NCBI GenBank assembly: GCA_937891735.1
Contig: CALAGR010000120.1
Location: 1 to 39,884 of the forward strand
Length of the DNA stretch: 39,884 nt
Origin: an uncultured Pseudomonadota bacterium
GTDB lineage: Bacteria; Myxococcota_A; UBA796; UBA9615
Reading direction: 5' to 3'
Both the position numbers and the translations under genes were made by a program. This document shows, piece after piece, positions 8,408 to 15,962 of this stretch. Under the pieces are notes generated by a model, which was not told the origin of the DNA, searched no databases, and worked only from the letters and a program-made list of their open reading frames with translations. Numbering within the stretch: the first letter of the stretch is position 1; every line of letters begins with the position of its first letter.

Positions 8408-9346
8408 ATGAAGACCGCCGCCCTCGCCCTGTTCGCCGTCCTGCTCGTCGGCTGCGCGTCCCGCAAGGCGCCGCCCGCCCCCGTGATCGTGGCCCCGGTG
8501 ATGTCCGTGGACCGAGCCTCGCTGCCCGGCGGCACCCTGAGGATCCTGCCCGTCGCCATGACGAAGGCACCAGGGCACCTCGTGGTCCAGGGCGCGGACA
8601 GCGCCGTGATGCAGCTGCCGGTGTTCGTCTACGTGTTCGAGCACCCCACCCAGGGCGTCGTGCTGATCGACGCGGGCTTTCCCCGGCGCACCGGCGTGGA
8701 CCCGGCGGACTATCCGGGCCGCTCCATGGCCAAGACCCTGGGGCTGACGATGGAGCCCGGTGGAGCCGCCGTGGACCGCCTCGCCGAGGCCGGGATCGAC
8801 CCCGCCGCGGTCACTCACGTCGTACTCACGCACATGCATCCGGACCACGTCGGCGGCATCGAGGACTTCCCGGCCGCGAAGCTGGTGGTGACCTCGGAGG
8901 AGTGGGCCGCCCGGACCGACGGTGGGGCTCTCGGCAAGCCCGACTCCTCCCCGTTCGACGCTCACGCGCAGGTCCAGCAGGTCGCCCTCGACGATGGGCC
9001 GTTCGGGCCCTTCGCGGCGCACCTCGACCTGTTCGGAGACGGCTCCCTGCTGATCCTCGCGGCACCGGGGCACACCGCGGGCCACGTGAGCGTGCTCCTG
9101 AACCTGACCGGCACGACGTTCCTGTTCACCGGCGACGCGGCCTGGACCGATGCGCACTGGACCCCCACGCCCCAGCTGAAGAGCCCCCTGGTTCGAGGGC
9201 TGCTCGAGCACGACTGGAAGGCCAACTGGGACTCGCAGTGGCGGATCCGTGCCTTCGCGGACGCCAACCCGGACGTCGTGGTGGTCGCCGGCCACGAGGT
9301 CGGCAACCTCACGCGCCTCCAGGCTTGGCCCGCCGCCTACGAGTAG
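8408..9346 (+). CDS. MBL-fold hydrolase lipoprotein, AHL-lactonase-like
   Basis: The 312-residue protein starts MKTAALALFAVLLVGCAS, a lipoprotein signal with lipobox LVGC (Cys16), so it should be membrane-anchored outside the cytoplasm. The metallo-beta-lactamase fold is complete: HMHPDH (142-147, HxHxDH), APGHTAGHVSVL, TGDAAW and VVAGHE. This supports a two-metal site. The pattern HxHxDHxGG, with a VFVYVFEHP lead-in strand, resembles the N-acyl-homoserine-lactone lactonase group (AiiA/AttM-like). Quorum quenching is therefore possible, though many relatives cleave other lactones or esters. The gene is followed without a gap by a small membrane protein gene (TAG then ATG), suggesting translational coupling. 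Confidence 0.85.
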   Translation: MKTAALALFAVLLVGCASRKAPPAPVIVAPVMSVDRASLPGGTLRILPVAMTKAPGHLVVQGADSAVMQLPVFVYVFEHPTQGVVLIDAGFPRRTGVDPADYPGRSMAKTLGLTMEPGGAAVDRLAEAGIDPAAVTHVVLTHMHPDHVGGIEDFPAAKLVVTSEEWAARTDGGALGKPDSSPFDAHAQVQQVALDDGPFGPFAAHLDLFGDGSLLILAAPGHTAGHVSVLLNLTGTTFLFTGDAAWTDAHWTPTPQLKSPLVRGLLEHDWKANWDSQWRIRAFADANPDVVVVAGHEVGNLTRLQAWPAAYE

Positions 9347-9592
9347 ATGATGGATCCTGCCGCCCTCGCTCCCCTCGACCTGTTCCTGGGCGTGACCCTG
9401 ATCGCCATGTCGCTGCTCACCGCCTGGCTTCGGGTGTCCGGCCGCCACCATCTGTTGGGGTTCCGGGACGCGATGCAGAAGGGCATGGGGGAGCGGCGCG
9501 GAGATCTCGCTCACCTGGCGCTGTACACGATCTCGCCCGCCGTGCTGGGGGTCTGCTTCCTGGTGATGTGGACCGTGAGGCGCGGCCTCTGA
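9347..9592 (+). CDS. Small two-TM membrane protein
   Basis: The 81-residue protein has two hydrophobic segments: about 11-29 (LFLGVTLIAMSLLTAWL) and about 57-75 (LYTISPAVLGVCFLVMW). A polar, basic loop joins them (SGRHHLLGFRDAMQKG), and the C-terminus is RRGL. The family is not recognised. The ATG begins directly after the stop codon of the MBL lipoprotein gene, so the two are almost certainly cotranscribed and probably coupled. It may be a membrane partner of that enzyme, but nothing in the sequence proves it. Confidence 0.6.
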   Translation: MMDPAALAPLDLFLGVTLIAMSLLTAWLRVSGRHHLLGFRDAMQKGMGERRGDLAHLALYTISPAVLGVCFLVMWTVRRGL

Positions 9593-9620
9593 GGGCAGTG
9601 AGCCCCCGTGAGCGCCCCGA

Positions 9621-10448
9621 TCAGCCCCGCTCGCTCCAGGCGTTGACGGCCTCTGCGACCACCGCCCCGGCGCGGTCCGACAGGTGGATGCCATCCACCG
9701 TGAGGTGCCATCCCGCGGATCTGGCGATGGCATCCCAGCTCCGTCCGAACAGATAGCGGGCCGCCGTGGCGCGCAGGACGAGGGCGACCACCGCCCAGAT
9801 CCCCCCCTGATAGGCGCGGCCGCCGCCGGGCTCCAGGGCGCACAGCGCGGCGTGGATGTCGATGAGCTCCACTCCGGCGGCCCGCGCCACCGACCCCAGG
9901 CGGCCGTTGTACTCACGAACCAGCGCCTCGGCCGGCGCGCTCGGGTCGTCCCCCAAGGGCGGGATCGTGCACAGCGCCACACGGGGGCAAGCCAGCTTCA
10001 GCTCGGCGGTCAGCGCCGCGAGCTCGGCGATGGACCATGCGAGCGTCGGCGACTGCGGCAGGCGGTTGCTGCGCTCGTAGCCCCGGGCGCGGTCCGGGCG
10101 GTCTGCCGCCATGACGTCGTTCGTGCCGATCATGAGCACGGTGAAGTCCGGGCGCAGCGCCATGGCGGTCTGCGCCCGCTGACGCACGTTCCACACGAGC
10201 TCGCCGTTGACGCCGCCGTTGACCACCGCGAGGGCTCCGCCGTGCTCCTGCCTCAGCCGTCCCACCCAGTCGGCGCCGATCCGACCGTGGGTGATCGAGT
10301 CGCCCAGGCACAACAGCAGGCTCCCCTGGGGGCGGCCTGCCGCGAGCACGGCCTCGGGAGTGTGGGTCGGCGCGCGGTCCAGCTGCCAGGCCACGTACAG
10401 CAGCGGCGCGAGCAGGCCGCCGGCGGCGAACGCGAGCAGGAGCAACAC
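9621..10448 (-). CDS. SGNH/GDSL hydrolase, membrane-anchored or exported
   Basis: The 275-residue protein starts at GTG, 19 nt after the lectin gene stop on the same strand. An N-terminal hydrophobic segment (about 2-20, LLLLAFAAGGLLAPLLYVA) is a signal anchor or signal peptide. The SGNH blocks are all visible: GDSITHG (Ser51), GGVNGELV (Gly block), MIGTNDV (Asn110) and VDGIHLSD (Asp252, His255). This is a serine esterase or lipase-type fold acting on esters, acetyl groups or lysophospholipids; the substrate is unknown. Cotranscription with the C-type-lectin lipoprotein suggests an envelope or extracellular glycan role, which is inference only. Confidence 0.85.
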   Translation of the reverse strand: MLLLLAFAAGGLLAPLLYVAWQLDRAPTHTPEAVLAAGRPQGSLLLCLGDSITHGRIGADWVGRLRQEHGGALAVVNGGVNGELVWNVRQRAQTAMALRPDFTVLMIGTNDVMAADRPDRARGYERSNRLPQSPTLAWSIAELAALTAELKLACPRVALCTIPPLGDDPSAPAEALVREYNGRLGSVARAAGVELIDIHAALCALEPGGGRAYQGGIWAVVALVLRATAARYLFGRSWDAIARSAGWHLTVDGIHLSDRAGAVVAEAVNAWSERG

Positions 10449-10467
10449 GGCAGCGTCCCCCGCAGCT

Positions 10468-11640
10468 CTAGAAGTCGCCTTCGCAGATCCAGGACTGGGT
10501 GGTCCAGCAGGAGATGTCGTTCCACTCCCCGTTGGACCAGGAGCCGAGCTCGCCGCAGTCCTCGTTTCCGGAGTTGTTCGGCTCGCCCGGGGCCCAGTTC
10601 TCGTACCCGGAGCCGTTGCCGCCGGTCCACGCCCAGTTGCCCTCGTTGCCCATGCCCTGGTCCGTGTACCCGATCCACCAGCTGGTGTTTCCGCCCAGCT
10701 GCGTGGCGAGCCAGGCGTCCTCTCCGGCGTCGTTGATCGTCACCAGGTAGTAGCCGAACGCCGAGCAGGACTGCTGCGCAGCGGACCAGTTGAGGGCCCA
10801 GCCGTCGCACAGCTGATAGGTGTGGCCGGCCCTGCTCGCCTGGTCGCAGCCCTGGCACCCCCCGTCGTCCACCTGACCGTCGCAGTCGTTGTCCACAGCG
10901 TCGCAGATCTCGGCGGCGCCCGGATTGATGGCGGGATCGTTGTCGTCGCAGTCGTCGCCGGCCTGGTAGCCGTCGCCGTCCTGGTCGATCCCCACGACGT
11001 CATCGTCATCATCGTCGTCGCCGACCAGCGGGTTGCAGTCGACCAGGAGCGTGAAGTCCGAAACCGCGCCGTCCCAGCCGTCCACCACGATGATGATCGT
11101 CTCGCCCTGCACCATCTCGCGCAGGACCGACTCGTTCTGGTCGTCCGAGCTCCAGGAGCCGTCCACGCAGGCCTGCGCATCGCACGTGGTGCCCTGCAGC
11201 ACGTACAGGTCCAGGTCGGCGCTCAGCCCCTCCATCTCGATCAGCATGGGGCCGGTGCTGGGTGCCGTGAAGAGGTAGTTCAGCTCCGGGCCGGAGAGGC
11301 CCCCGCCAACGCAGGAGTAGTCCTCGACCTGGTTGGTGCCGATGCTGTTGTTGGCCTGGACCAGCGTGTTGCAGATGAGCCCGGCGTCCCAGCAGCTGCC
11401 AGGGGGCGTGCTGTCGTCGTCGTCCCCGGGGGGCGTGCTGTCGTCGTCGTCCCCGGGGGGCGTCGTGTCGTCGTCGTCCCCGGTGGTGTCGTCGTCGTCT
11501 CCGGTGTCGTCGTCCCCCGAGATGTCGTCGTCGTCCCCCGAGATGTCGTCGGCGACGTCGTCATCGTCGAGCTCGATCTGCAGCGTCCCGTGGCAGCCGG
11601 TGAGCAGCAGGAGCAGGGACAACAACACAGTCAGGCGCAT
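10468..11640 (-). CDS. C-type-lectin-domain lipoprotein with Asp-rich linker and MopE-like repeat
   Basis: The 390-residue protein has a lipoprotein signal (lipobox LTGC, Cys16), then an Asp-rich linker (25-80) built from GDDDDSTPP-type units. A beta-sandwich region follows (about 105-202, with LDLYVLQG, pre-peptidase-C-terminal-like). A second Asp run is at 208-214 and a MopE-like metal-binding repeat at 217-261 (DQDGDGYQAGDDCDDNDP). A C-type lectin fold closes the protein (about 268-387). The lectin has the Ca2+/sugar motif EPN at 353-355 and WND at 373-375, the pairing that in animal lectins binds mannose-type sugars. GGAG precedes the ATG. It is likely surface-exposed and calcium-dependent. 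It shares a transcript with the SGNH hydrolase downstream. Confidence 0.85.
   Translation of the reverse strand: MRLTVLLSLLLLLTGCHGTLQIELDDDDVADDISGDDDDISGDDDTGDDDDTTGDDDDTTPPGDDDDSTPPGDDDDSTPPGSCWDAGLICNTLVQANNSIGTNQVEDYSCVGGGLSGPELNYLFTAPSTGPMLIEMEGLSADLDLYVLQGTTCDAQACVDGSWSSDDQNESVLREMVQGETIIIVVDGWDGAVSDFTLLVDCNPLVGDDDDDDDVVGIDQDGDGYQAGDDCDDNDPAINPGAAEICDAVDNDCDGQVDDGGCQGCDQASRAGHTYQLCDGWALNWSAAQQSCSAFGYYLVTINDAGEDAWLATQLGGNTSWWIGYTDQGMGNEGNWAWTGGNGSGYENWAPGEPNNSGNEDCGELGSWSNGEWNDISCWTTQSWICEGDF
11401..11568 (-). repeat. Asp-rich tandem repeat within the lectin lipoprotein gene
   Basis: A 27-nt unit encoding a nine-residue period of the form GDDDDSTPP is repeated. The copies nearest the 3' side are almost identical, and the 5' copies decay into shorter GDDDDT and GDDDDI units. 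It is a coding microsatellite of GTC/GAC triplets, prone to length change by slippage. Confidence 0.8.
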
Positions 11641-11696
11641 GGGGACTCCGCGGGCGGGTGTGCATTCGCGAACGCGTCGGAACCCGCTTCGGTTTT

Positions 11697-13232
11697 TCAG
11701 GGGCGGCGCGCGGCGTCGGCGACCTCCGCTTCGATGCCGTGTGGAACACCTTGCTTGTCGAGCAGCGAGACGGCAATCCCGACCACGAAGCTCACCGCGA
11801 GGGCCGGGGGCAGCTCCGACAGGGCCTTGAACGCCTCGCCCACCCCGGGCAGGTGCGGCGCCGCGAACTTGAAGAAGGGCACCGCCACGAACCCGCCGAG
11901 CATCGCCGCGAGGGCACCGCGTCCAGTGAAGCGGGTCCAGAACAGCGACAGGATGATCGTGGGACAGAAGGTGGCGGAGATCCCCGACCAGCCGAAGATG
12001 ACGAACCAGAAGATCGTTCGCTCCGGGGTGGTCGCGGCGACGGTCATGGCCAACGCCAGGGCCACCAGCGCCAGGCCCACCGTGGCGTACCTGGAGGCGC
12101 GGATGAGCGCGTCGTCGGCCATCTGGGGGTGGCGGACCTTCTGGTACCAGTCCCGGGTCACCGCAGACCCGGCGACAATGAGCAGCGAGTCGATCGTGGA
12201 CATGATCGCGCTGAGCACGATCGCGACGTACAGCCCCACCAGCAACACCGGAAAGAGGTGCTCGGTCAGCAGCGGAAGCACGTTCTGGCCGCCGTTTCCG
12301 AGCACGGCTGCCGCGGACTGTCCGGGCTCGGTCAGCAGGTGGCGACCCACCAGCCCCGTCACCACCGCCCCGGTGTCGGCGAGCAGCGTCCACAGGACCG
12401 CGACCGCCGCGCCCTTGCCGATCTCGGTCTCGTCCCGCAGGGCGATGAAGCGCACGAACACCTGGGGCGAGCCCAGGAACCCGAACCCGATCAGGACCAG
12501 GCCGGCCACCTCGAGGGCCAGCAGGCCCGTCCAGCCGTCCGCCGATCCGGACCAGGACAGCAGCCCCGGATCGATCGCGCGGACGCCCTCGGCCACCACC
12601 GCCGGACCGCCTGCGGCGATCACGCCGGCGACCGGGAGCAGCACCAGCCCCGCGATCATCAGGATCCCCTGGAAGACGTCGGACCAGGCCACCGCGAAGA
12701 ACCCGCCCGACGTGGAGTACAGCAGCACCACCGCGAACCCCACGAGGGCCCCGACGTAGTAGTTCCAGCCCAGAAACGATTCGAACGCGGAGCCCGTGGC
12801 GTCGATCTGCGCGGACACGTAGATGGTCACGAACACCACCAGCGACAGGGCCGACACCTTGCGGAGCAGGTGGGACGTGTCCCGAAACCGGCTCTCCAGG
12901 AAGTCGGGCACGGTCACCGAGTCGTACCGGTCGGTCAGGCGCTTGAAGCGGCGGCTCATCCACATCCACGCCAGGCCCACGCCGAGGACCTCCCCCAGCA
13001 CCACCCACATGGCCTGCAAGCCCACCGCCGCGCCCATGCCGGTGAGGCCCAGCAGGAGCCACGCGCTCTCGCCCGTGGCGCGCGCCGAGAACGCCACCGA
13101 CCAGAAGCCGAGGGACTTGCCCGCGGCGAAGAAGTCCCGCAGATCCTTGATGCGTCGGCTGGCGATCACCCCGATGCCGACGAGCACCGCGAGGTACAGG
13201 GCGACCACGACGATCTTGATGGCGTTGTCCAA
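11697..13232 (-). CDS. Sodium:solute symporter (SSS family, PutP-like)
   Basis: The 511-residue multi-pass protein has the length usual for PutP-type symporters (about 500). I place the start at a TTG at 13232, where the first membrane helix (LDNAIKIVVVALYLAVLVGI) begins and a strong GGAGGAG lies 3 nt upstream. The longer open frame to 13427 would run into the divergent preT gene and encodes low-complexity sequence. SSS landmarks include FFAAGKSLGFWSVAFSA, a GxxGxxxGLxxxW-like early helix, and VTVPDFLESRF. The substrate is unclear. The position divergent from preT suggests uptake of a compound linked to pyrimidine or beta-alanine metabolism, which is inference. The stop lies 56 nt upstream of the lectin gene start, on the same strand. 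Confidence 0.85.
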   Translation of the reverse strand: MDNAIKIVVVALYLAVLVGIGVIASRRIKDLRDFFAAGKSLGFWSVAFSARATGESAWLLLGLTGMGAAVGLQAMWVVLGEVLGVGLAWMWMSRRFKRLTDRYDSVTVPDFLESRFRDTSHLLRKVSALSLVVFVTIYVSAQIDATGSAFESFLGWNYYVGALVGFAVVLLYSTSGGFFAVAWSDVFQGILMIAGLVLLPVAGVIAAGGPAVVAEGVRAIDPGLLSWSGSADGWTGLLALEVAGLVLIGFGFLGSPQVFVRFIALRDETEIGKGAAVAVLWTLLADTGAVVTGLVGRHLLTEPGQSAAAVLGNGGQNVLPLLTEHLFPVLLVGLYVAIVLSAIMSTIDSLLIVAGSAVTRDWYQKVRHPQMADDALIRASRYATVGLALVALALAMTVAATTPERTIFWFVIFGWSGISATFCPTIILSLFWTRFTGRGALAAMLGGFVAVPFFKFAAPHLPGVGEAFKALSELPPALAVSFVVGIAVSLLDKQGVPHGIEAEVADAARRP

Positions 13233-13235
13233 GGG

Positions 13236-13242
13236 CTCCTCC
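13236..13242 (-). promoter_or_regulatory. Shine-Dalgarno deciding a TTG start
   Basis: GGAGGAG on the minus strand sits 3 nt before the TTG at 13232. It is one of the strongest ribosome-binding sites in the window and is the main reason to prefer this rare start codon over distant upstream alternatives. Confidence 0.6.
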
Positions 13243-13293
13243 GTGCAACGGCGTGATACCACGGGGTCCCGCCCCGACCCCAGCGTGCCCGCG

Positions 13294-13324
13294 TTGGACT
13301 CGGCCCCAGGTGCTCCCGTACCAT
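13294..13324 (+). promoter_or_regulatory. Weak promoter candidate for preT
   Basis: TTGGAC (13294-13299) and TACCAT (13319-13324) are separated by 19 nt, upstream of preT by 53 nt. The match is partial and the spacing long, so this is only a candidate. It lies in the 145-nt region between the divergent symporter and preT genes. Confidence 0.2.
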
Positions 13325-13377
13325 CGGCAGACTCAGAAGGTGCCCTCATCCCCGCGCGGCGCCCAGACGGAGAGCAA

Positions 13378-14676
13378 ATGAGTCGACCTGCTGCCCAGCG
13401 GTCCGAGTCGGTGTTCGAGGACTTCAAGCACGCCTACGGAAAGTCGCAGGCCCTCGCGGAGGCAAATCGCTGCCTCTACTGCGAGGACGCGCCCTGCATC
13501 ACCGCGTGTCCCACGAACATCAACATCCCCGAGTTCATCCGAAAGATCGCCACGGGCAACATCAAGGGCTCCGCGCGCACGATCTTCGACTCGAACATCC
13601 TCGGCATGAGCTGCGCCCGGGTGTGCCCCGTGGAGACGCTCTGCGTGGGCGACTGCGTGTTCAACAAGCAGGACACCCCGCCCATCCAGATCGGCAAGCT
13701 GCAGCGGTACGCCACCGACGCCGCGTACGAGGCGGAGTGGTCGTTCTACGAAGCGGGCGCCGACACGGGCCGCAGCGTGGGCCTGATCGGCGGCGGACCG
13801 GCCTCGCTGGCGGCGGCGCACGAGCTGCGCAAGCACGGCCACGCCTGCACGATCTACGAGAAGCGCTCGGTGATCGGCGGCCTGAACAGCACCGGCGTGG
13901 CGCCCTACAAGATGAAGGCGGACCGGGCCGTGCAGGAGGCCGAGTGGGTGCTCGGCATCGGCGGCATCGACGTCCTGACCGAGGTCGAGATCGGCGGCGA
14001 TCTGAGCCTGCAGGAGGTGGAGGATCGCCACGACGCGGTCTTCTTCGGAGCGGGTCTGGGCACCGACCGCATGCTGGGGGTCCCCGGCGAGGACCTGCCC
14101 GGGGTGCGTGGAGCGGTCGAGTGGATCGAGGAGATGAAGCTCGGCACGGCGGATCTGTCCGGGGTGGCTCGGGCGGTCGTCATCGGCGGCGGGAACACCG
14201 CGGTCGACGCGGTGCGCGAGCTCCTGGGTCTCGGCGTGGCCAGCGTCACGATGCTGTATCGCGGGGACGAGGCGGTCATGTCCGGCTACGCCCACGAGTG
14301 GGCCGTGGCGAAGCAGGACGGGGCGCTGTCGAGCTGGCGAACCCAGCCGGTGGCCTACCTCGGGGACGGACGGCTCGAAGGGGTCGCGTGCGCGCGGTTG
14401 GACGGCAGCAAGCAGCCCATTCAGGGCGAACAGACCACCGTGCCCGCCGAGCTGGCGCTCATCGCGGTGGGGCAGGGCAAGCTCGGCGACATGCTGGCGG
14501 GCCTCCCTGGAATCGACGTGCAGTGGGGCCGCGTGGTCGTGGACGACGACGGCGCCACCGGGCGGCCGGGCTGGTTCGCCGGGGGCGACGCGGCCAACGG
14601 CGGCAAGGAGGTCGTCAACGCAGCGGCCGAGGGCAAGCGCGCGGCGCTGGCCATTCACGCGTACCTGGAGGGCTGA
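13378..14676 (+). CDS. preT: NAD-dependent dihydropyrimidine dehydrogenase, FAD/Fe-S subunit
   Basis: The 432-residue protein corresponds to PreT, the NAD(H)-linked subunit that passes electrons between NADH and PreA for reduction of uracil and thymine. The N-terminus holds two cysteine clusters for [4Fe-4S] centres: C32, C35, C40, C44 in CLYCEDAPCITACP, and C79, C83, C89, C93. These are followed by a FAD-binding GLIGGGPASLAAA (about 135-146) and a second dinucleotide motif VVIGGGNTAVD (about 268) for NAD. A FAD-type C-terminal GD motif is seen in FAGGDAANGG. The ATG at 13378 has GGAG upstream. The frame is open further upstream but overlaps the symporter promoter region. It ends 3 nt before preA, so the two form one operon. 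Confidence 0.93.
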   Translation: MSRPAAQRSESVFEDFKHAYGKSQALAEANRCLYCEDAPCITACPTNINIPEFIRKIATGNIKGSARTIFDSNILGMSCARVCPVETLCVGDCVFNKQDTPPIQIGKLQRYATDAAYEAEWSFYEAGADTGRSVGLIGGGPASLAAAHELRKHGHACTIYEKRSVIGGLNSTGVAPYKMKADRAVQEAEWVLGIGGIDVLTEVEIGGDLSLQEVEDRHDAVFFGAGLGTDRMLGVPGEDLPGVRGAVEWIEEMKLGTADLSGVARAVVIGGGNTAVDAVRELLGLGVASVTMLYRGDEAVMSGYAHEWAVAKQDGALSSWRTQPVAYLGDGRLEGVACARLDGSKQPIQGEQTTVPAELALIAVGQGKLGDMLAGLPGIDVQWGRVVVDDDGATGRPGWFAGGDAANGGKEVVNAAAEGKRAALAIHAYLEG

Positions 14677-14679
14677 ACG

Positions 14680-15951
14680 ATGGCCGATCTCACCACCAAC
14701 TGCGCAGGCATCGTCTCCCCCAACCCCTTCTGGCTCGCCTCGGCGCCTCCTGCGAACTCCGGCAAGCAGGTCATGCGCGCGTTCGACGCGGGTTGGGGCG
14801 GCGCGGTGTGGAAGACCCTGGGTCAGCCGATCCAGAACGTCAGCTCACGCTTCGGGGCCACCAACTACCGCGGCACCGCCGCGATCGGCTTCAACAACAT
14901 CGAGCTGATCACGGATCGCCCCCTCGAGGTGAACTTCGCGGAGATCACCGAGGTCAAGCGCCGCTACCCCAACCACGCCGTGATCGTCTCGCTGATGGTG
15001 GAGACGCGCCAGGAGTGGAAGGACATCATCAAGCGCTCCATCGACACCGGCGCGGACGGCATCGAACTGAACTTCGGGTGTCCCCACGGCATGTGCGAGC
15101 GGGGCATGGGCAGCGCGGTCGGCCAGGAGCCCCGCGTCAACAGCGAGATCACGTCCTGGGCGAAGGAGTACTCCTCCATCCCGGTGCTCGTGAAGCTGAC
15201 GCCCAACGTGGCCGACATCCTGCCCCACGGGCACGCGGCCCAGGCCGGCGGGGCCGATGGCGTCTCCCTCATCAACACGATCAAGTCGATCATCTCGGTG
15301 GACATCGACAACTTCGTGCCCCAGCCGAGCGTGGGCAACAAGAGCACCAACGGCGGCTACTGCGGCGCGGCGGTGAAGCCCATCGCGCTGCACATGACCG
15401 GCCAGCTCGGTCGGGACCCGTCCTTCAAGCTGCCCATCAGCGGCATCGGCGGCATCACCAACTGGCGTGACGCGGTCGAGTTCATGCTGCTGGGGGCGAC
15501 GTCGGTGCAGGTCTGCACCGAGGTGATGCTCAAGGGCTACCGCATCGTCGAGGACATGATCGAGGGACTGAACGAGTACATGGACGACAAGGGGTTCGCG
15601 TCCATCGATCAGCTCGTGGGCCGCGCGCTGCCCGGGTACTCCGAGTGGGGCAACCTCGACCTGAACTACGAGACCGTCGCCGAGATCGACGCCGACACAT
15701 GCATCGGTTGCTACAAGTGCATGGTCGCGTGCCACGACGGCGCCCACCAGTGCATCCACCCCCCGGAGGGTGGCGGGCGCGTGCCGATGATCGATCTCGA
15801 CGAGTGCGTCGGCTGCAACCTGTGCCAGATCGTGTGCCCCGTGCCCGACTGCGTGACGATGGTGCAGGTGGACAACGGCTTCGCCCGCGCCACCTGGAAC
15901 GACCACGTCAACGACGGCGCGGTGCTGCGGCCCAAGAAGGGCGCGCACTGA
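14680..15951 (+). CDS. preA: NAD-dependent dihydropyrimidine dehydrogenase, catalytic subunit
   Basis: The 423-residue protein is PreA, which carries the FMN site where uracil or thymine is reduced to the 5,6-dihydro form. Residues 1 to about 320 form a dihydroorotate-dehydrogenase-like TIM barrel: SPNPFWLASAP at the start, ELNFGCPHGM, VLVKLTPNV, GIGGITNWRDAVEF. Residues about 335-423 are a two-cluster ferredoxin domain with C341, C344, C347, C351 and C376, C379, C382, C386. Length and domain order match the bacterial PreA family. The gene follows preT with a 3-nt gap. The stop is 11 nt from the convergent HEAT-repeat lipoprotein gene, which separates this operon from the rest of the pyrimidine pathway. 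Confidence 0.94.
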   Translation: MADLTTNCAGIVSPNPFWLASAPPANSGKQVMRAFDAGWGGAVWKTLGQPIQNVSSRFGATNYRGTAAIGFNNIELITDRPLEVNFAEITEVKRRYPNHAVIVSLMVETRQEWKDIIKRSIDTGADGIELNFGCPHGMCERGMGSAVGQEPRVNSEITSWAKEYSSIPVLVKLTPNVADILPHGHAAQAGGADGVSLINTIKSIISVDIDNFVPQPSVGNKSTNGGYCGAAVKPIALHMTGQLGRDPSFKLPISGIGGITNWRDAVEFMLLGATSVQVCTEVMLKGYRIVEDMIEGLNEYMDDKGFASIDQLVGRALPGYSEWGNLDLNYETVAEIDADTCIGCYKCMVACHDGAHQCIHPPEGGGRVPMIDLDECVGCNLCQIVCPVPDCVTMVQVDNGFARATWNDHVNDGAVLRPKKGAH

Positions 15952-15962
15952 GTCGACCGGGG

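Noticed and set aside
11401..11568. Tandem repeats as a CRISPR array
   Set aside because: Units are contiguous, with no spacers, and encode Asp-rich protein in frame with the lectin gene.
10207..12759. 850-codon open frame on the plus strand
   Set aside because: It is antisense to the SGNH, lectin and symporter genes, shows Val/Ala-rich low complexity and no domain, and disappears if the opposite-strand families are accepted.
13233..13427. Upstream extension of the SSS symporter to 13427
   Set aside because: The extra 65 residues are low-complexity, precede a natural first helix, and would overlap the preT start. A strong GGAGGAG before the TTG at 13232 fits better.
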